Shown here: piece after piece, positions 45,579-55,423 of the stretch
Position numbering within the stretch: position 1 is the stretch's first letter
How the letters are laid out: each line of letters starts with the position of its first letter
Assembly (NCBI RefSeq): GCF_004421005.1
Contig: NZ_CP038026.1
Location: 2,728,001-2,792,000 of the forward strand
Reading direction: 5' to 3'
Length of the DNA stretch: 64,000 nucleotides
From: Pseudoduganella plicata
GTDB taxonomy: Bacteria; Pseudomonadota; Gammaproteobacteria; Burkholderiales; Burkholderiaceae_D
Program-made: the position numbers and the translations under genes
The notes under the pieces: model-generated
What the model saw: only the letters and a program-made list of their open reading frames with translations
Told to the model about the DNA's origin: nothing
Databases searched by the model: none

Positions 45579-45597
45579 CCGAACCGCTGCAGGCGAA

Positions 45598-46980
45598 TCA
45601 GAACGGCAGTTCAGCGTCCGGCTTGGCGGCCAGGATCACGCTGCGGAACTGGCCCTGGATGCGCTCCAGCGCTGCCGGCGTCTCCGCCTCGAAGCGCATG
45701 ACGATCACGGGCGTCGTGTTGGACGAACGGGCCAGGCCGAAGCCATCCGCGTATTCCACGCGCAGGCCGTCGATGGTGATGATGCGCTCGTTGCCTGGGA
45801 ACGTGGCGTCGCTGCGCAGCTTGTCCATCAGCGTGAAGTTCTCGCCTTCGTTCAGGTGCAGGTGCAGTTCCGGCGTGCTGTCGGATTGCGGCAGGGCGTT
45901 CAGCAGCGCAGACGGATCCTGCTCTTTCGTCAGGATCTCCAGCATGCGCGCGCCGGCGTAAAGGCCGTCGTCGAAGCCGTACCAGCGGTCCTTGAAGAAG
46001 ATATGGCCGCTCATCTCGCCGCCCAGCGGTGCGCCCGTTTCCTTCAGCTTGGCCTTGACCAGCGAGTGACCGGTCTTGTACATCAGCGGCTTGCCGCCCG
46101 CCTTTTCGATGTACGGCGCCAGGTGGCGCGTGCACTTCACGTCGTACAGGATCTGTTCGCCCGGATTACGCGACAGCACGTCGGCCGCGAACAGCATCAT
46201 CTGGCGGTCCGGATAAATGATCTGGCCGTCCTTGGTAACGAGCCCTAAGCGGTCGCCGTCGCCGTCGAAGGCCAAGCCGATCTCCGCGTCGGTCTCCGCC
46301 AGGCAGCGGATCAGGTCCTGCAGGTTTTCCGGGTGCGCCGGATCGGGGTGGTGGTTGGGGAAATTGCCGTCCACTTCGCAGAACAGTTCGATCACTTCGC
46401 AGCCCATGCCGCGATACAGGTCGCCCGCGAACGCGCCGGCCACGCCGTTGCCGCAGTCGACGGCGATCTTGATGGGACGCGAGACTTTCACGTCGCCGAT
46501 GATGCGTTCCAGGTAGGCCGCACGGATGTCGTGGGTGCGATAGCTGCCCGGCTGGGAGGCAAACTTGCCTTCGTTGTCCAGGATGCTCTGGTACAGGCCC
46601 GTGATGGCGTCGCCGTAGATCGCTTCTCCGGCCAGCACCATCTTGAAGCCGTTGTAGTCAGGCGGATTGTGGCTGCCCGTAACCATGATGCCCGATTTCG
46701 AATCCAGCACGTTGGTGCCGAAATACACCATCGGCGTGGCCACGACACCCAGGTCGACGACATCGACGCCGGCGGACTGCAGGCCTTCGGCCAGCGCGGC
46801 GGCCAGCGCAGGGCCGGACAGCCGGCCGTCACGGCCGATCACGACACTCTTTTCGCCGCGGGCCACAGCGGCCAGGCCGAACGCGTGACCGATTTTGCGG
46901 GCAATGCCCGCATCCAGCGTTTTATCGATGATGCCGCGGATATCGTAAGCTTTGAAGATGGATTTGGACAGGGAGACCAT
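45598..46980 (-). CDS. Phosphomannomutase/phosphoglucomutase (AlgC-like)
   Basis: A ~460-aa alpha-D-phosphohexomutase. The phosphoserine loop TGSHNPPDYNG, metal loop AFDGDGDRLGLV and sugar-binding GGEMSGHIFFKD are all intact, with C-terminal domain DGLRVEYADGFGLARSSNTTPVIVMRFEA (in pieces) that closes on the phosphate. Provides mannose-1-P and glucose-1-P for LPS, rhamnose (rfb operon) and exopolysaccharide. ATG 46980 is preferred; a GTG at 47007 adds nine residues but has no better ribosome site. Upstream of waaC in the same transcription direction. Confidence 0.94.
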   Translation of the reverse strand: MVSLSKSIFKAYDIRGIIDKTLDAGIARKIGHAFGLAAVARGEKSVVIGRDGRLSGPALAAALAEGLQSAGVDVVDLGVVATPMVYFGTNVLDSKSGIMVTGSHNPPDYNGFKMVLAGEAIYGDAITGLYQSILDNEGKFASQPGSYRTHDIRAAYLERIIGDVKVSRPIKIAVDCGNGVAGAFAGDLYRGMGCEVIELFCEVDGNFPNHHPDPAHPENLQDLIRCLAETDAEIGLAFDGDGDRLGLVTKDGQIIYPDRQMMLFAADVLSRNPGEQILYDVKCTRHLAPYIEKAGGKPLMYKTGHSLVKAKLKETGAPLGGEMSGHIFFKDRWYGFDDGLYAGARMLEILTKEQDPSALLNALPQSDSTPELHLHLNEGENFTLMDKLRSDATFPGNERIITIDGLRVEYADGFGLARSSNTTPVIVMRFEAETPAALERIQGQFRSVILAAKPDAELPF

Positions 46981-47099
46981 AGATGTGAGTGGGTGTGCCT
47001 GGGCCACGGTCGCGGCCGGCTTTCAAGATTGGAAACATCGGTATAGTAAGTGCGATACCGATATCAGGCAACCCCTGCCCGTCCATCGTCGGCCAGGCA

Positions 47100-47137
47100 C
47101 AAGCAACAATGGGGCCTTTCGGCCCCATTGTTGCTTG
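47100..47137. terminator. Perfect hairpin at the end of the H-NS-like gene
   Basis: A 17-base arm (47100-47116) pairs perfectly with 47121-47137 around TTTC; the stem core is AATGGGGCC/GGCCCCATT. It lies 12 bp beyond the H-NS-like stop (47150, minus strand). No strong T tract follows, but the stem's position fits a terminator. Confidence 0.65.
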
Positions 47138-47149
47138 TCGCTCGATTTG

Positions 47150-47458
47150 TCAGATTCGCAGTTCGTCGATGGCCTTGCCGGAATCGACCCATTGCTTGAC
47201 CCATTTCGGCTGGCGACCGCGGCCGGTCCATTGCTGCGTCGTATCGTCCGGATTACGGTAACGGGCGGCGACGGTGCTGCCTTTGCCACGACCGCCGGTG
47301 GCGATCAGATCTTTCAGCGGCAGACCCACGCGCTGGGCGATCGCAAATATCTGCTCGCGTGCCTTTTGCAGGTCCTGGGTTTCGCGCCTTTTCAGTTCAC
47401 GGCCAATCTGCTCCTGCAGCTGGCGCAATTCGGCAGGCGACATATTCGACAGATCCAT
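47150..47458 (-). CDS. H-NS family nucleoid-associated protein
   Basis: A 102-aa DNA-binding protein. ATG 47458 has AAAGGAAA upstream and follows an AT-rich stretch, typical of self-regulated hns genes. The N-terminal coiled-coil (MSPAELRQLQEQIGRELKRRE) oligomerises. The C-terminal domain YRNPDDTTQQWTGRGRQPKWV is the H-NS/MvaT-independent betaproteobacterial form (RGRxPxW DNA-contact loop). Silences AT-rich, often horizontally acquired DNA; the accessory operon at 39064 is a plausible target (inference). Confidence 0.92.
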   Translation of the reverse strand: MDLSNMSPAELRQLQEQIGRELKRRETQDLQKAREQIFAIAQRVGLPLKDLIATGGRGKGSTVAARYRNPDDTTQQWTGRGRQPKWVKQWVDSGKAIDELRI

Positions 47459-47553
47459 CGCATTTTCCTTTATATATATAGTACCCAGTGAAGTACCGGG
47501 CATAGTACGGGAACGAGATTCTGACCGAAATATACACCAAGTTCAAATTTTTG

Positions 47554-48648
47554 CTAGTTTCTTTTGTGCCGGATCATCCAGCGCGGCGCTTTAAATCGCA
47601 CGATCCGCACATATAACCACACATAACTGATAATGAAGAGGCAGCAAAACAGCATCAGCACCCAGGTATAGCGCCAGAATACTGTTGCGGGAATAACCGC
47701 CATCAGCGAGAACATCCACAGATAAGGCGACGTCAGCGAATTACGGCGCATCAGCGCGCGCGCATCCTTACGGCCGACGGCCCACTGGACGACGCGGCGA
47801 AAGATCAGGCTGTGCAGATGAATACCATCCGGCATGGCAGGAGATTTACCGCGGATAAACATGCGGCGATAGACCGAAAACAGCGTTTCGAACGCCGGGT
47901 AGATCAGCAGCAGCGCAGCATACCAGGTGGACACCTGCGGATTGCGCATCACCAGCAGCAGCGCCAGCTCGCCCAGCATGAAACCGATAAAGTAGGCGCC
48001 GCCATCGCCAAGGAAAATCAGTCCGACGGGATAGTTCCAGATCAAAAAACCGGCCGTGGCGCCTGCCACCATCAAGGCGGCGACCAGCACGAACATATCG
48101 TTGACCTGCAGCGCCACATAACCCAGCGACAGCAGCATGCAGATCGTGACGACGCTGGCCAGGCCGTTAAAGCCATCGATGATGTTAATCGCGTTGGCAA
48201 TACCGGCCACCGACAGCACCGTCAACGGCAACGTCAGCCAGATATACGGCAGCGGCCATGCATCGGCAACCCAGTCGATTCGGTCGATACGCGCATCCAG
48301 CAGGTAATAGCCGAGCAATGCGGCGATCATTGTAAGAATCAGGCGGCGCGCGGCGCTGACGCGGCCCGTGTAATCCTCGACAATACCGCCGATAAATGCA
48401 CAGCTGGAGCAGGCAATCAGCGACAGCATCCAGGTCGTCATCGCCGGCACGCGCCAGACGGAAATACAGGCGGACAGGCCTACGGCCAGGAATATCGACA
48501 GGCCGCCAATTCGGGCCACCGTGTGGGCATGAACTTTCTGCACGCCGTGAAAATCGGCATCGAGCGCGGGGCCGTGCAGGCGCACTTCTTTGATGACCAG
48601 CAGGGTCAGCAAGGCAGACGCGACAAAGCTTACTAGGAAGGAAAACAT
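47554..48648 (-). CDS. WecA/MraY-like undecaprenyl-phosphate sugar-1-phosphate transferase
   Basis: A 364-aa polytopic enzyme that starts a lipid-linked glycan by moving a sugar-1-phosphate onto undecaprenyl phosphate. About 11 TMs. VQKVHAHTVARIGGLSIF, NAINIIDGFNGLA (catalytic Asp pair region) and FLGDGGAYFIGFMLGE (metal site) are the family's blocks; the His-rich loop between the last TMs (DGIHLHSLIFRRV) is as in WecA. Likely begins O-antigen or another surface polymer in conjunction with the rfb genes next door. Confidence 0.92.
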   Translation of the reverse strand: MFSFLVSFVASALLTLLVIKEVRLHGPALDADFHGVQKVHAHTVARIGGLSIFLAVGLSACISVWRVPAMTTWMLSLIACSSCAFIGGIVEDYTGRVSAARRLILTMIAALLGYYLLDARIDRIDWVADAWPLPYIWLTLPLTVLSVAGIANAINIIDGFNGLASVVTICMLLSLGYVALQVNDMFVLVAALMVAGATAGFLIWNYPVGLIFLGDGGAYFIGFMLGELALLLVMRNPQVSTWYAALLLIYPAFETLFSVYRRMFIRGKSPAMPDGIHLHSLIFRRVVQWAVGRKDARALMRRNSLTSPYLWMFSLMAVIPATVFWRYTWVLMLFCCLFIISYVWLYVRIVRFKAPRWMIRHKRN

Positions 48649-48811
48649 TTATACATTAATCTTGGTGGGAAGCCTGGCGCTTTTGCCGCGTTGCAGCACT
48701 GGCATGCTCGCATGCCAACCAGTGATTGTACCGGATTAATGGGGAGAAACTGGAAAATCACCGGCGCACGGGGCGGACAACGGCCGTCCATGCCCCACCC
48801 GCGCCGCTGTG

Positions 48812-48837
48812 CTTATTGCATGCACTTATTGCATGCA
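48812..48837. repeat. 13-bp tandem duplication at the rfbD stop codon
   Basis: CTTATTGCATGCA occurs twice in a row (48812-48824 and 48825-48837). The second copy holds the end of rfbD (CATGCA...TTA read on the minus strand gives Met-Gln-stop). The duplication creates a second in-register stop-like copy beyond it. Confidence 0.75.
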
Positions 48838-49701
48838 CAAACGCAGCGCCTCTTGCCAGTCGGGCACATGGCCAAAGCGCTCCAACAATCGCCGGGAAGA
48901 CAGCACCGAATACTGCGGCCGTCGCGCCGGCGTTGGGTACTCGGCCGAAGCGATCGGCACAACGCGGCAGTCGATGCCGGCCTGCTCGACGATTGCCTGC
49001 GTGAACCCGAACCAGGTGGTCCGCCCCTGGCTGCTCAGGTGATAAATGCCGCCGCACTCCTGCCACCAGCCTGCATCGAAGCCAGCACTGGAGCCATGCG
49101 CCCGCGCCTGGGCTAGGATCGTCGCCGTCGTGTCGGCAACTGTGCGACTCCACGTGGGTGCGCCATGCTGGTCTGCCACGACGCGCAGCTCGTCGCGCTC
49201 CCTGGCCAGCCGCAGCATCGTCAGCAGGAAGTTCCTGCCACGCATGCCGTACACCCAGCTCGTGCGCAGGATGAGGTGCGCCGCACCGCTGGCGGCAATG
49301 GCCCGCTCGCCGGCCAGCTTGCTGGCACCATACACGTTGACGGGACCCGTGGCATCGGTCTCGGCGCGCGCGCCGGGCTCAGTGCCTGGAAAGACATAGT
49401 CGGTCGAATAATGCACGAGCACGGCGCCCAGGCGCCTGGCTTCCTCCGCCATCACGCCGGGGGCCTCGGCATTGATGCGAAACGCCAGTGCCGGCTCGCT
49501 CTCGGCCTTGTCCACGGCCGTGTAGGCGGCCGGGTTGACGATGAGTTGCGGCCGCACGTCGCGGATCACGGCGCGCACCTGATCGAGGTTCGACAGGTCC
49601 ATGCGGGCCCTGTCGACGGCCACCACCTCGCCGAGGCCCTGCAGGCTGCGCTCGAGCTCATAGCCGACCTGGCCACCGCATCCCGTCAGCAGGATTTTCA
49701 T
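48826..49701 (-). CDS. rfbD: dTDP-4-dehydrorhamnose reductase
   Basis: Final step of dTDP-L-rhamnose synthesis. A 291-aa SDR with [16 protein letters not shown] (Rossmann glycines), NPAAYTAVDKAESEP, YSTDYVFPG, catalytic NVYGASKLAGE (YxxxK) and RTSWVYGMRGRNFLLTM. ATG overlaps the rfbC stop. Last gene of the coupled rfbB-A-C-D operon. Confidence 0.96.
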   Translation of the reverse strand: MKILLTGCGGQVGYELERSLQGLGEVVAVDRARMDLSNLDQVRAVIRDVRPQLIVNPAAYTAVDKAESEPALAFRINAEAPGVMAEEARRLGAVLVHYSTDYVFPGTEPGARAETDATGPVNVYGASKLAGERAIAASGAAHLILRTSWVYGMRGRNFLLTMLRLARERDELRVVADQHGAPTWSRTVADTTATILAQARAHGSSAGFDAGWWQECGGIYHLSSQGRTTWFGFTQAIVEQAGIDCRVVPIASAEYPTPARRPQYSVLSSRRLLERFGHVPDWQEALRLCMQ

Positions 49702-50243
49702 GCGAATACTTCCACCTGCGTCAGGGGCAACGCCTTCTGGTCCTTGGCCGACAGCAGGGGCATGCCGTCCAGCGGCCACTCGATGCCCACTTCCGGATCG
49801 TTCCACAACAGCGCGCGCTCGTGCTCGGGCGCGTAATAGTCCGTGGTCTTGTACAGGAACTCGGCAAACTCGCTCGTTACGGCAAAGCCGTGCGCAAGGC
49901 CGGGCGGAATCCAGCACTGGCGCTTGTTCTCGGCCGAGAGCTCGACACCGAACCATTGGCCGAACGTGGCGGAGCTCTTGCGCAGGTCCACGACGACATC
50001 GTAGACGCTGCCGCTGACGACGCGCACCAGTTTGCCCTGCGCCTGCCGGATCTGGTAATGCATCCCGCGCAGCACATTGCGCGCGGAGCGCGAATGATTG
50101 TCCTGCACGAATGCGGCGTGAATGCCGGTCAGGTCGGCAAAGCGCCGGGCATTGAAGCTTTCGAAGAAGAAGCCGCGCTCGTCGCCGTACACGGTCGGCT
50201 CGATCACCAGCAAGCCCTCGATGGGCGTTGTCGTCACTTTCAT
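49698..50243 (-). CDS. rfbC: dTDP-4-dehydrorhamnose 3,5-epimerase
   Basis: A 181-aa cupin-fold epimerase. [23 protein letters not shown] (in pieces) is the family's N-terminal block; [20 protein letters not shown] contains the catalytic His-bearing loop; [43 protein letters not shown] (in pieces) is diagnostic. Overlaps rfbD at 49698-49701 and rfbA at 50240-50243 by ATGA junctions. Confidence 0.96.
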   Translation of the reverse strand: MKVTTTPIEGLLVIEPTVYGDERGFFFESFNARRFADLTGIHAAFVQDNHSRSARNVLRGMHYQIRQAQGKLVRVVSGSVYDVVVDLRKSSATFGQWFGVELSAENKRQCWIPPGLAHGFAVTSEFAEFLYKTTDYYAPEHERALLWNDPEVGIEWPLDGMPLLSAKDQKALPLTQVEVFA

Positions 50244-51148
50244 TGCCGTGCCACCTTGTCTTCGAGGATGCGCAGCAGATACTGGCCGTACGCGTTCTTG
50301 CGCAGCGGCTCCGCCAGACGGCGCACCTGCGCGGCATCGATATATCCCTTGCGGTACGCAATCTCCTCCGGGCAGGCTACTTTCAGACCCTGGCGCTTTT
50401 CCAGCGTGGCGATGAACTGCGATGCGTCAAGCAGCGACTCGTGCGTGCCGGTATCGAGCCACGCCATGCCTCGCCCCATCACTTCCACGCGCAACTGGCC
50501 GCGCTCCAGGTAGGTCTGGTTGACGTCCGTGATTTCCAGCTCGCCGCGCGCCGATGGCCTGATGGACGCGGCAATGTCGCACACCTGGCTGTCGTAGAAA
50601 TACAGGCCCGTTACCGCGTAGTTCGATTTCGGCACGGCGGGCTTTTCCTCGATGCTGACCGCGTTCAGGTCGCTGCCGAATTCGACGACACCGTAACGCT
50701 CCGGGTCCTGCACGTGGTAGGCGAACACGGTGGCGCCGGCCGGTTCGCTGGCGGCGTGGCGCAGCATCCGTTCCAGGTCGTTGCCGTAGTAGATATTGTC
50801 GCCCAGGATCAGCGCGGACGGCGCGTCGCCGATGAACTCGCGGCCGATGATGAATGCCTGCGCCAGCCCGTCCGGCGACGGCTGCACCGCATACGACAGC
50901 TCCACGCCCCACTGGCTGCCATCGCCGAGCAGGTCGCGAAAGCGTTCCGTGTCCTGTGGCGTCGAGATGATCAGGATCTCGCGCATCCCGGCCAGCATCA
51001 GCGTCGTCAGCGGATAGTAGATCATCGGCTTGTCGTAGATCGGCAGCAGCTGCTTGGAGACGCAGTTCGTGACCGGATACAGGCGGGTGCCGGAACCGCC
51101 CGCCAGGACGATGCCCTTGCGGCGCGGTACGGATGCGGTGTCGTTCAT
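50240..51148 (-). CDS. rfbA: Glucose-1-phosphate thymidylyltransferase
   Basis: First step of dTDP-rhamnose synthesis. The 302-aa protein has the nucleotidyltransferase signature [17 protein letters not shown], then [25 protein letters not shown] and [23 protein letters not shown] (in pieces). ATG 51148 overlaps the rfbB stop. Regulation probably follows the whole operon, whose promoter must lie in 52219-52321. Confidence 0.96.
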   Translation of the reverse strand: MNDTASVPRRKGIVLAGGSGTRLYPVTNCVSKQLLPIYDKPMIYYPLTTLMLAGMREILIISTPQDTERFRDLLGDGSQWGVELSYAVQPSPDGLAQAFIIGREFIGDAPSALILGDNIYYGNDLERMLRHAASEPAGATVFAYHVQDPERYGVVEFGSDLNAVSIEEKPAVPKSNYAVTGLYFYDSQVCDIAASIRPSARGELEITDVNQTYLERGQLRVEVMGRGMAWLDTGTHESLLDASQFIATLEKRQGLKVACPEEIAYRKGYIDAAQVRRLAEPLRKNAYGQYLLRILEDKVARQ

Positions 51149-52218
51149 CGGACGTCTCCTCGGTGGACGTAGTTCGTTTCGACCCAGCGGGCATAGGCGC
51201 CGGACTGCACGTCCGCCACCCAGTCCGGATGATCCAGGTACCACTGCACTGTCTTGCGGATGCCCGTTTCGAACGTCTCGGCCGGCCGCCAGCCCAGTTC
51301 CCGTTCCAGCTTGCGCGCGTCGATCGCGTAGCGGCGGTCGTGGCCAGGACGGTCCTGCACGTAGGCGATCTGGCTGCGGTAGCTGCCGCCGTCGGCCTTC
51401 GGTTGCAGGCTGTCCAGGATGTCGCACAGCGTATGCACGACGTCCAGGTTAGTCATCTCGTTCCAGCCGCCCACGTTATAGGTTTCGCCCGGGACGCCGG
51501 CGTCCAGGACCCGGCGCGCCGCCGCGCAGTGATCCGCCACGTACAGCCAGTCGCGCACCTGCCGGCCGTCGCCATAGATCGGCAGCGGCTTGCCCGCCTG
51601 GGCGTTGGCGAGGATCAGGGGAATCAGCTTCTCCGGGAACTGGTACGGGCCGTAGTTATTGGAGCAGTTCGTCGTCAGCGTCGGCAGGCCGTAGGTGTGA
51701 TGGTAGGAGCGCACCAGGTGGTCGGACGCCGCCTTCGATGCCGAGTACGGGCTGTTCGGCGCATAGGCCGTGGTTTCCGTGAACGGCGCATCGTCGGGGC
51801 CGAGCGTGCCGTACACCTCGTCGGTGGAGACGTGCAGGAAGCGGAAGGCCGCCTTGCCCGCAGCATCGAGCGCGCTCCAGTAGGCACGCGCCGCTTCCAG
51901 CAGGGCGAACGTGCCGTTGATATTGGTGGCGATGAATTCGGCCGGACCGTGGATCGACCTGTCCACGTGGCTTTCGGCGGCAAAGTGCACGATGGCGCGC
52001 GGCTGGTGCTCGCGCAGCAGGGCCAGCACGTGCTCGCCGTCGCCGATATCGCCGCGCACGAACACGTGGCGCGGATCGTCCTGCAACGCTGCCAGGTTGT
52101 TGACGTTGCCGGCGTAGGTCAGCTTGTCGAAATTGACGACGCCCTCGTCGCCTTGCGCCAGCCAGTCCAGCACGAAATTGGCGCCGATAAAACCGGCCCC
52201 GCCTGTCACGAAAATCAT
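51145..52218 (-). CDS. rfbB: dTDP-glucose 4,6-dehydratase
   Basis: Second step of dTDP-rhamnose synthesis. The 357-aa extended SDR has [41 protein letters not shown] (catalytic DE equivalent), [20 protein letters not shown] (YxxxK) and [18 protein letters not shown]. Opens the operon rfbB-rfbA-rfbC-rfbD, whose four genes overlap at three ATGA junctions. The promoter is shared with the divergent apaH gene's intergenic region. Confidence 0.97.
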   Translation of the reverse strand: MIFVTGGAGFIGANFVLDWLAQGDEGVVNFDKLTYAGNVNNLAALQDDPRHVFVRGDIGDGEHVLALLREHQPRAIVHFAAESHVDRSIHGPAEFIATNINGTFALLEAARAYWSALDAAGKAAFRFLHVSTDEVYGTLGPDDAPFTETTAYAPNSPYSASKAASDHLVRSYHHTYGLPTLTTNCSNNYGPYQFPEKLIPLILANAQAGKPLPIYGDGRQVRDWLYVADHCAAARRVLDAGVPGETYNVGGWNEMTNLDVVHTLCDILDSLQPKADGGSYRSQIAYVQDRPGHDRRYAIDARKLERELGWRPAETFETGIRKTVQWYLDHPDWVADVQSGAYARWVETNYVHRGDVR

Positions 52219-52321
52219 TTAGTATCCCAGTCTTGTAGTTGCGTTAGTAATAACCCTGATCGATCATCCCGATTGTCTGTAACGCGCTTGCCGCTTAACT
52301 GTGCTGTTTCTAGGAACTTGA

Positions 52322-53200
52322 ATGCGGACGACGTCCCCCGGAATCTATGTCATCGGTGACTTACAAGGCTGCCATGCCGAAACGGTAACGCTGGTAGAAG
52401 GTATTTTCGCACGCGAACACGACTTGGGGCAGCCTCCGCCATCAATTCTGTTTTGCGGAGACCTGATCAACCGCGGCCCCGATTCGCTCTCGACACTGCG
52501 CTACGTACAGGCCCTGAGCCAGGGCAGCGGCGGGCGCATCGACGCGGTGCTGGGCAACCACGACCTGCACCTGCTGGCCGTTGCCAACGGCATCCGCCCC
52601 GAATCCGGTTCCGATACGCTCGATACCATCCTGGCCGCGCCGGACCGGGAAGCGTTGCTGCACTGGCTGCGCCACCGGCCCATGGCGCTCTTCGCCGGCG
52701 GCAACCTGCTGGTGCACGGCGGCGTGCTGCCGCAATGGACGGCGCAGCAGACCATGGCGCTGGCCGGCGAAGTGGAGGCGGCGCTGCGCAGCGACGGGTG
52801 GACGGGATTCCTGGCCGAGATGTACGGCAACCTGCCGGACCGCTGGGACGACGACCTGCGTGGCGCGGCGCGGCTGCGCTGCATCGTCAACGCCCTGACG
52901 CGGATGCGCTTCTGCACCGCCGATGGCGTAATGGATTTCAAGCTGAAAGAAAGTGCGACGGTCGATCCCGCCACGGGCCTGATGCCGTGGTTCGCCGTGC
53001 CGGGACGGCGCACGGCCGACGTGACCGTCGTCTTCGGCCACTGGTCGGCACTGGGCCTGCGCATCGAGCCGAACCTGGTGGCGCTGGACAGCGGCTGCGT
53101 CTGGGGCGGCCAGCTTTCCGCCGTAAGGCTGGACGACAAGTCGCTGCTGCAGGTGCAGTGCCCCGAGTTTCGCAAGGCCGCCGGTAAAGAAAACCGGTGA
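52322..53200 (+). CDS. apaH: Symmetrical bis(5'-nucleosyl)-tetraphosphatase ApaH
   Basis: Hydrolyses Ap4A to two ADP, limiting this stress alarmone. The 292-aa phosphoesterase has GDLQGCHAE (Asp, His metal ligands), [23 protein letters not shown] and a late [14 protein letters not shown] 52322 is preceded by AGGAA. The final codons KENR and the TGA stop fall within a copy of the GGTGACAGGC repeat (AAAACCGGTGA), so the repeat supplies the stop codon. Confidence 0.95.
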   Translation: MRTTSPGIYVIGDLQGCHAETVTLVEGIFAREHDLGQPPPSILFCGDLINRGPDSLSTLRYVQALSQGSGGRIDAVLGNHDLHLLAVANGIRPESGSDTLDTILAAPDREALLHWLRHRPMALFAGGNLLVHGGVLPQWTAQQTMALAGEVEAALRSDGWTGFLAEMYGNLPDRWDDDLRGAARLRCIVNALTRMRFCTADGVMDFKLKESATVDPATGLMPWFAVPGRRTADVTVVFGHWSALGLRIEPNLVALDSGCVWGGQLSAVRLDDKSLLQVQCPEFRKAAGKENR

Positions 53201-53232
53201 CAGGCGCCCTTTTCTGATACTGGGGACAGGCG
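53190..53232. repeat. Degenerate GGTGACAGGC repeat, copy D
   Basis: AAAACCGGTGACAGGCGCC (53190-53208) begins inside the last codons of apaH. A second half, GGGGACAGGCG (53222-53232), runs in the same direction rather than inverted, so the palindrome is broken here. It lies between the converging apaH and acyltransferase genes. Confidence 0.65.
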
Positions 53233-53248
53233 TTCGCCAGCGCCCTCC

Positions 53249-54064
53249 TCAGGCGCTGCGCGTCGCTGGCAGGTCCGGCTCGTCGTCGTCGACCGCCGGA
53301 TCGACGGGCTCCTCTTCCTCCTCCGGCACCGTCTCGACAATCCCCAGCGCCTGCCGGATCGCCTCCTCCGTCGTCTCGGCCAGCTGGCGCCGGTGCGCGC
53401 CTTCCGCCTTGATCGAGCGCAGGATGGTGACGCGGGCACGGATCGGCGGGCCGCTGAGGATCGCCATCATGCTTTGTACGAACGTCATGTCACCCACGAA
53501 GTCCACAGCGGGATGCAGCTTGCGGGCGTTGTCCACGTAGCTGATGGCATACGGCTGAACTCTTGATTTCGCATCCACGGCCGCCTCGAACAGGTTGGCA
53601 TGAAACGGCAGCAAGGTGCCCTGCGGCGCTGTCGTCCCTTCCGGGAAGAACGCCACGCGCTGACCGGATTTCAGCGCCTGCACCAGGCCTTCGAACGCCT
53701 TGCGCAGATCGCGCCGGTTGCCGCGGGCAATGAATACGGTGCCGGCCTGCTCGACCAGCCAGCCGGCCAGGGGCCACGCCCGGATCTCCGCCTTGGCGAC
53801 GAAGCGGCATGGGTAGAGCGCATTGATGACGAAGATATCCAGCCACGAGACGTGGTTGGCCACGACCAGGGCGTGCGCTTTCGGCGCCGCGCTACCGGCC
53901 GTGATCTGCACGGTGACGTTGCAGATGGCGAGCAAGTGGCGCGACCAGCGCCGCACGTGGATTTCCCGCGCCGCACCGTCCGCCCACGGGAACACCAGTG
54001 CGCAGATCGCCAGCCCCACCAGCAGGTGCAGGATCACGCGGGCGATGCGCAGCGCCAGCAGCAT
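53249..54064 (-). CDS. 1-acylglycerol-3-phosphate O-acyltransferase (PlsC family)
   Basis: A 271-aa inner-membrane enzyme for phosphatidic acid synthesis. TM1 (LRIARVILHLLVGLAICALVF) precedes VVANHVSWLDIF (canonical HX4D), FIARGNRRDLRKAFEG and AFFPEGTTAPQG (motif III). The C-terminal ~30 residues are acidic (VPEEEEEPVDPAVDDDEPD). The second acyltransferase of this type in the window (the other at 37099 has HX4E). Last gene of the algH-ruvX-pyrR-pyrB-pyrC' cluster, 9 bp after pyrC'. Confidence 0.92.
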   Translation of the reverse strand: MLLALRIARVILHLLVGLAICALVFPWADGAAREIHVRRWSRHLLAICNVTVQITAGSAAPKAHALVVANHVSWLDIFVINALYPCRFVAKAEIRAWPLAGWLVEQAGTVFIARGNRRDLRKAFEGLVQALKSGQRVAFFPEGTTAPQGTLLPFHANLFEAAVDAKSRVQPYAISYVDNARKLHPAVDFVGDMTFVQSMMAILSGPPIRARVTILRSIKAEGAHRRQLAETTEEAIRQALGIVETVPEEEEEPVDPAVDDDEPDLPATRSA

Positions 54065-54073
54065 GGTGTCGCC

Positions 54074-55390
54074 TTACGCCGCGTTGCGTTCGAAGGCCAC
54101 GTGGCCGGACACGATGGTGGCGCGCACCTGCCCCGCCATTTCGTAGCCGAGGAATGGCGTGTGCTTGCCCTGGCTGGCCAGTGCCGGCGCTTCCACCAGC
54201 CAGCGCGCGGCCGGGTCGAACAGCACCACGTCCGCATTGCTGCCCACGGCCAGCGTGCCGGCATCGAGCCCGGCCACCCGTGCGGGCGCCGACGTCACGC
54301 GGGCCAGCGCCTTGAACAGCGCATCGCCGGGACCGTGGTGACCGCCCAGGTCCTCGGCCCACTTCAAGGTCAGCGACAGGAGCAGCTCCAGACCCGTGGC
54401 ACCGGGCGACGCTTCGGCGAACGGCAGCAGCTTTTCGTCGTCGTCGACCGGCGTGTGGTCCGAGCAGATCGCGTCGATGGTGCCATCGGTCAGCGCGGCG
54501 CGGATCGCATCGCGGTCGCGCTGGCTGCGCAGCGGCGGCGTCAGGCGCGCGTTCGGGTCGAAGAAGTTGATGTCGGCATCCGTCAGATGAATATGATGCG
54601 CGCCGACGTCGCAGGTGACCGCCAGGCCTTCCGCCTTGGCCGCACGCACCAGCTCCAGGCCCGCGGCGGACGAGATGCGGCACAGGTGCACTTTCGCCCC
54701 GGTCGCGCGCAGCAGTTCGAAAATCGTGTGCAGCGCAATGGTTTCGGCCATCACCGGCACGCCGGACAGGCCCAGGCGCGAAGCCAGCGGGCCGCTATGC
54801 GCCACGCCGCCCTTGCCGATGTGGGCATCCTGCGGGCGCAGCCAGACGGTGTAGCCGAACGTCCTGGCGTACTGCAGCGCGCGCAGCAGCACGGTCGTGT
54901 CCTCGACCGGCACTTCGGCGTGCGAGAAGCCGATACAGCCGGCTTCCGTCAGCTCGGCCATCTCCGTCAGCGCCTTGCCCTTCAGGCCCATCGTCAGCGC
55001 GCCCAGCGGATGCACGTGCGCCCCATTCAGGCCGCGCGCCCGGTGCTTCAGCATTTCCACCAGGCCCGGCTCGTCCAGCACGGGGTCGGTGTCCGGCGGG
55101 CAGACCAGGCTCGTGACGCCGCCCTGCACGGCCGCCTGCATTTCCGATTCCAGCGTGGCCTTGTATTCGTAGCCCGGCTCGCGCAGCCGGGCCGACAGGT
55201 CGACCAGGCCCGGGGCCACCACGAGGCCCGTCGCGTCGATGGTGCGCGCGGCCGTGAAGCCCTCGGGCGCCGCGCCGACGGCGGCAACCTTGCCGTCGGC
55301 GATGTACAGGTCCTGCACGGCGTCCACGCCGTTGGCCGGGTCGATCACGCGGCCGTTCTTGATATGGATAGTTGTCACTGCGTTCGTCAC
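54074..55390 (-). CDS. Dihydroorotase-like protein PyrC' (predicted inactive)
   Basis: A 438-aa homologue of class I dihydroorotase. The fold is complete: GLVVAPGLVDL, CPPDTDPVLDEPG, AVTCDVGAHHIHLTD and AICSDHTPVDDDEK. However, the first zinc motif, normally DxHxHxREPG, reads DLSARLREPG, so both His are gone, and the late D-H-A-P-H block reads SDHTPV, losing its last His. Loss of these ligands matches the non-catalytic PyrC' subunit that stabilises aspartate carbamoyltransferase in Pseudomonas. The gene follows pyrB by 33 bp, so the same role is likely. A catalytic dihydroorotase should be encoded elsewhere. Confidence 0.92.
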   Translation of the reverse strand: MTNAVTTIHIKNGRVIDPANGVDAVQDLYIADGKVAAVGAAPEGFTAARTIDATGLVVAPGLVDLSARLREPGYEYKATLESEMQAAVQGGVTSLVCPPDTDPVLDEPGLVEMLKHRARGLNGAHVHPLGALTMGLKGKALTEMAELTEAGCIGFSHAEVPVEDTTVLLRALQYARTFGYTVWLRPQDAHIGKGGVAHSGPLASRLGLSGVPVMAETIALHTIFELLRATGAKVHLCRISSAAGLELVRAAKAEGLAVTCDVGAHHIHLTDADINFFDPNARLTPPLRSQRDRDAIRAALTDGTIDAICSDHTPVDDDEKLLPFAEASPGATGLELLLSLTLKWAEDLGGHHGPGDALFKALARVTSAPARVAGLDAGTLAVGSNADVVLFDPAARWLVEAPALASQGKHTPFLGYEMAGQVRATIVSGHVAFERNAA

Positions 55391-55423
55391 TTCTTTTGTC
55401 CTTGCGCGGTTAGCCCTGCGCAG

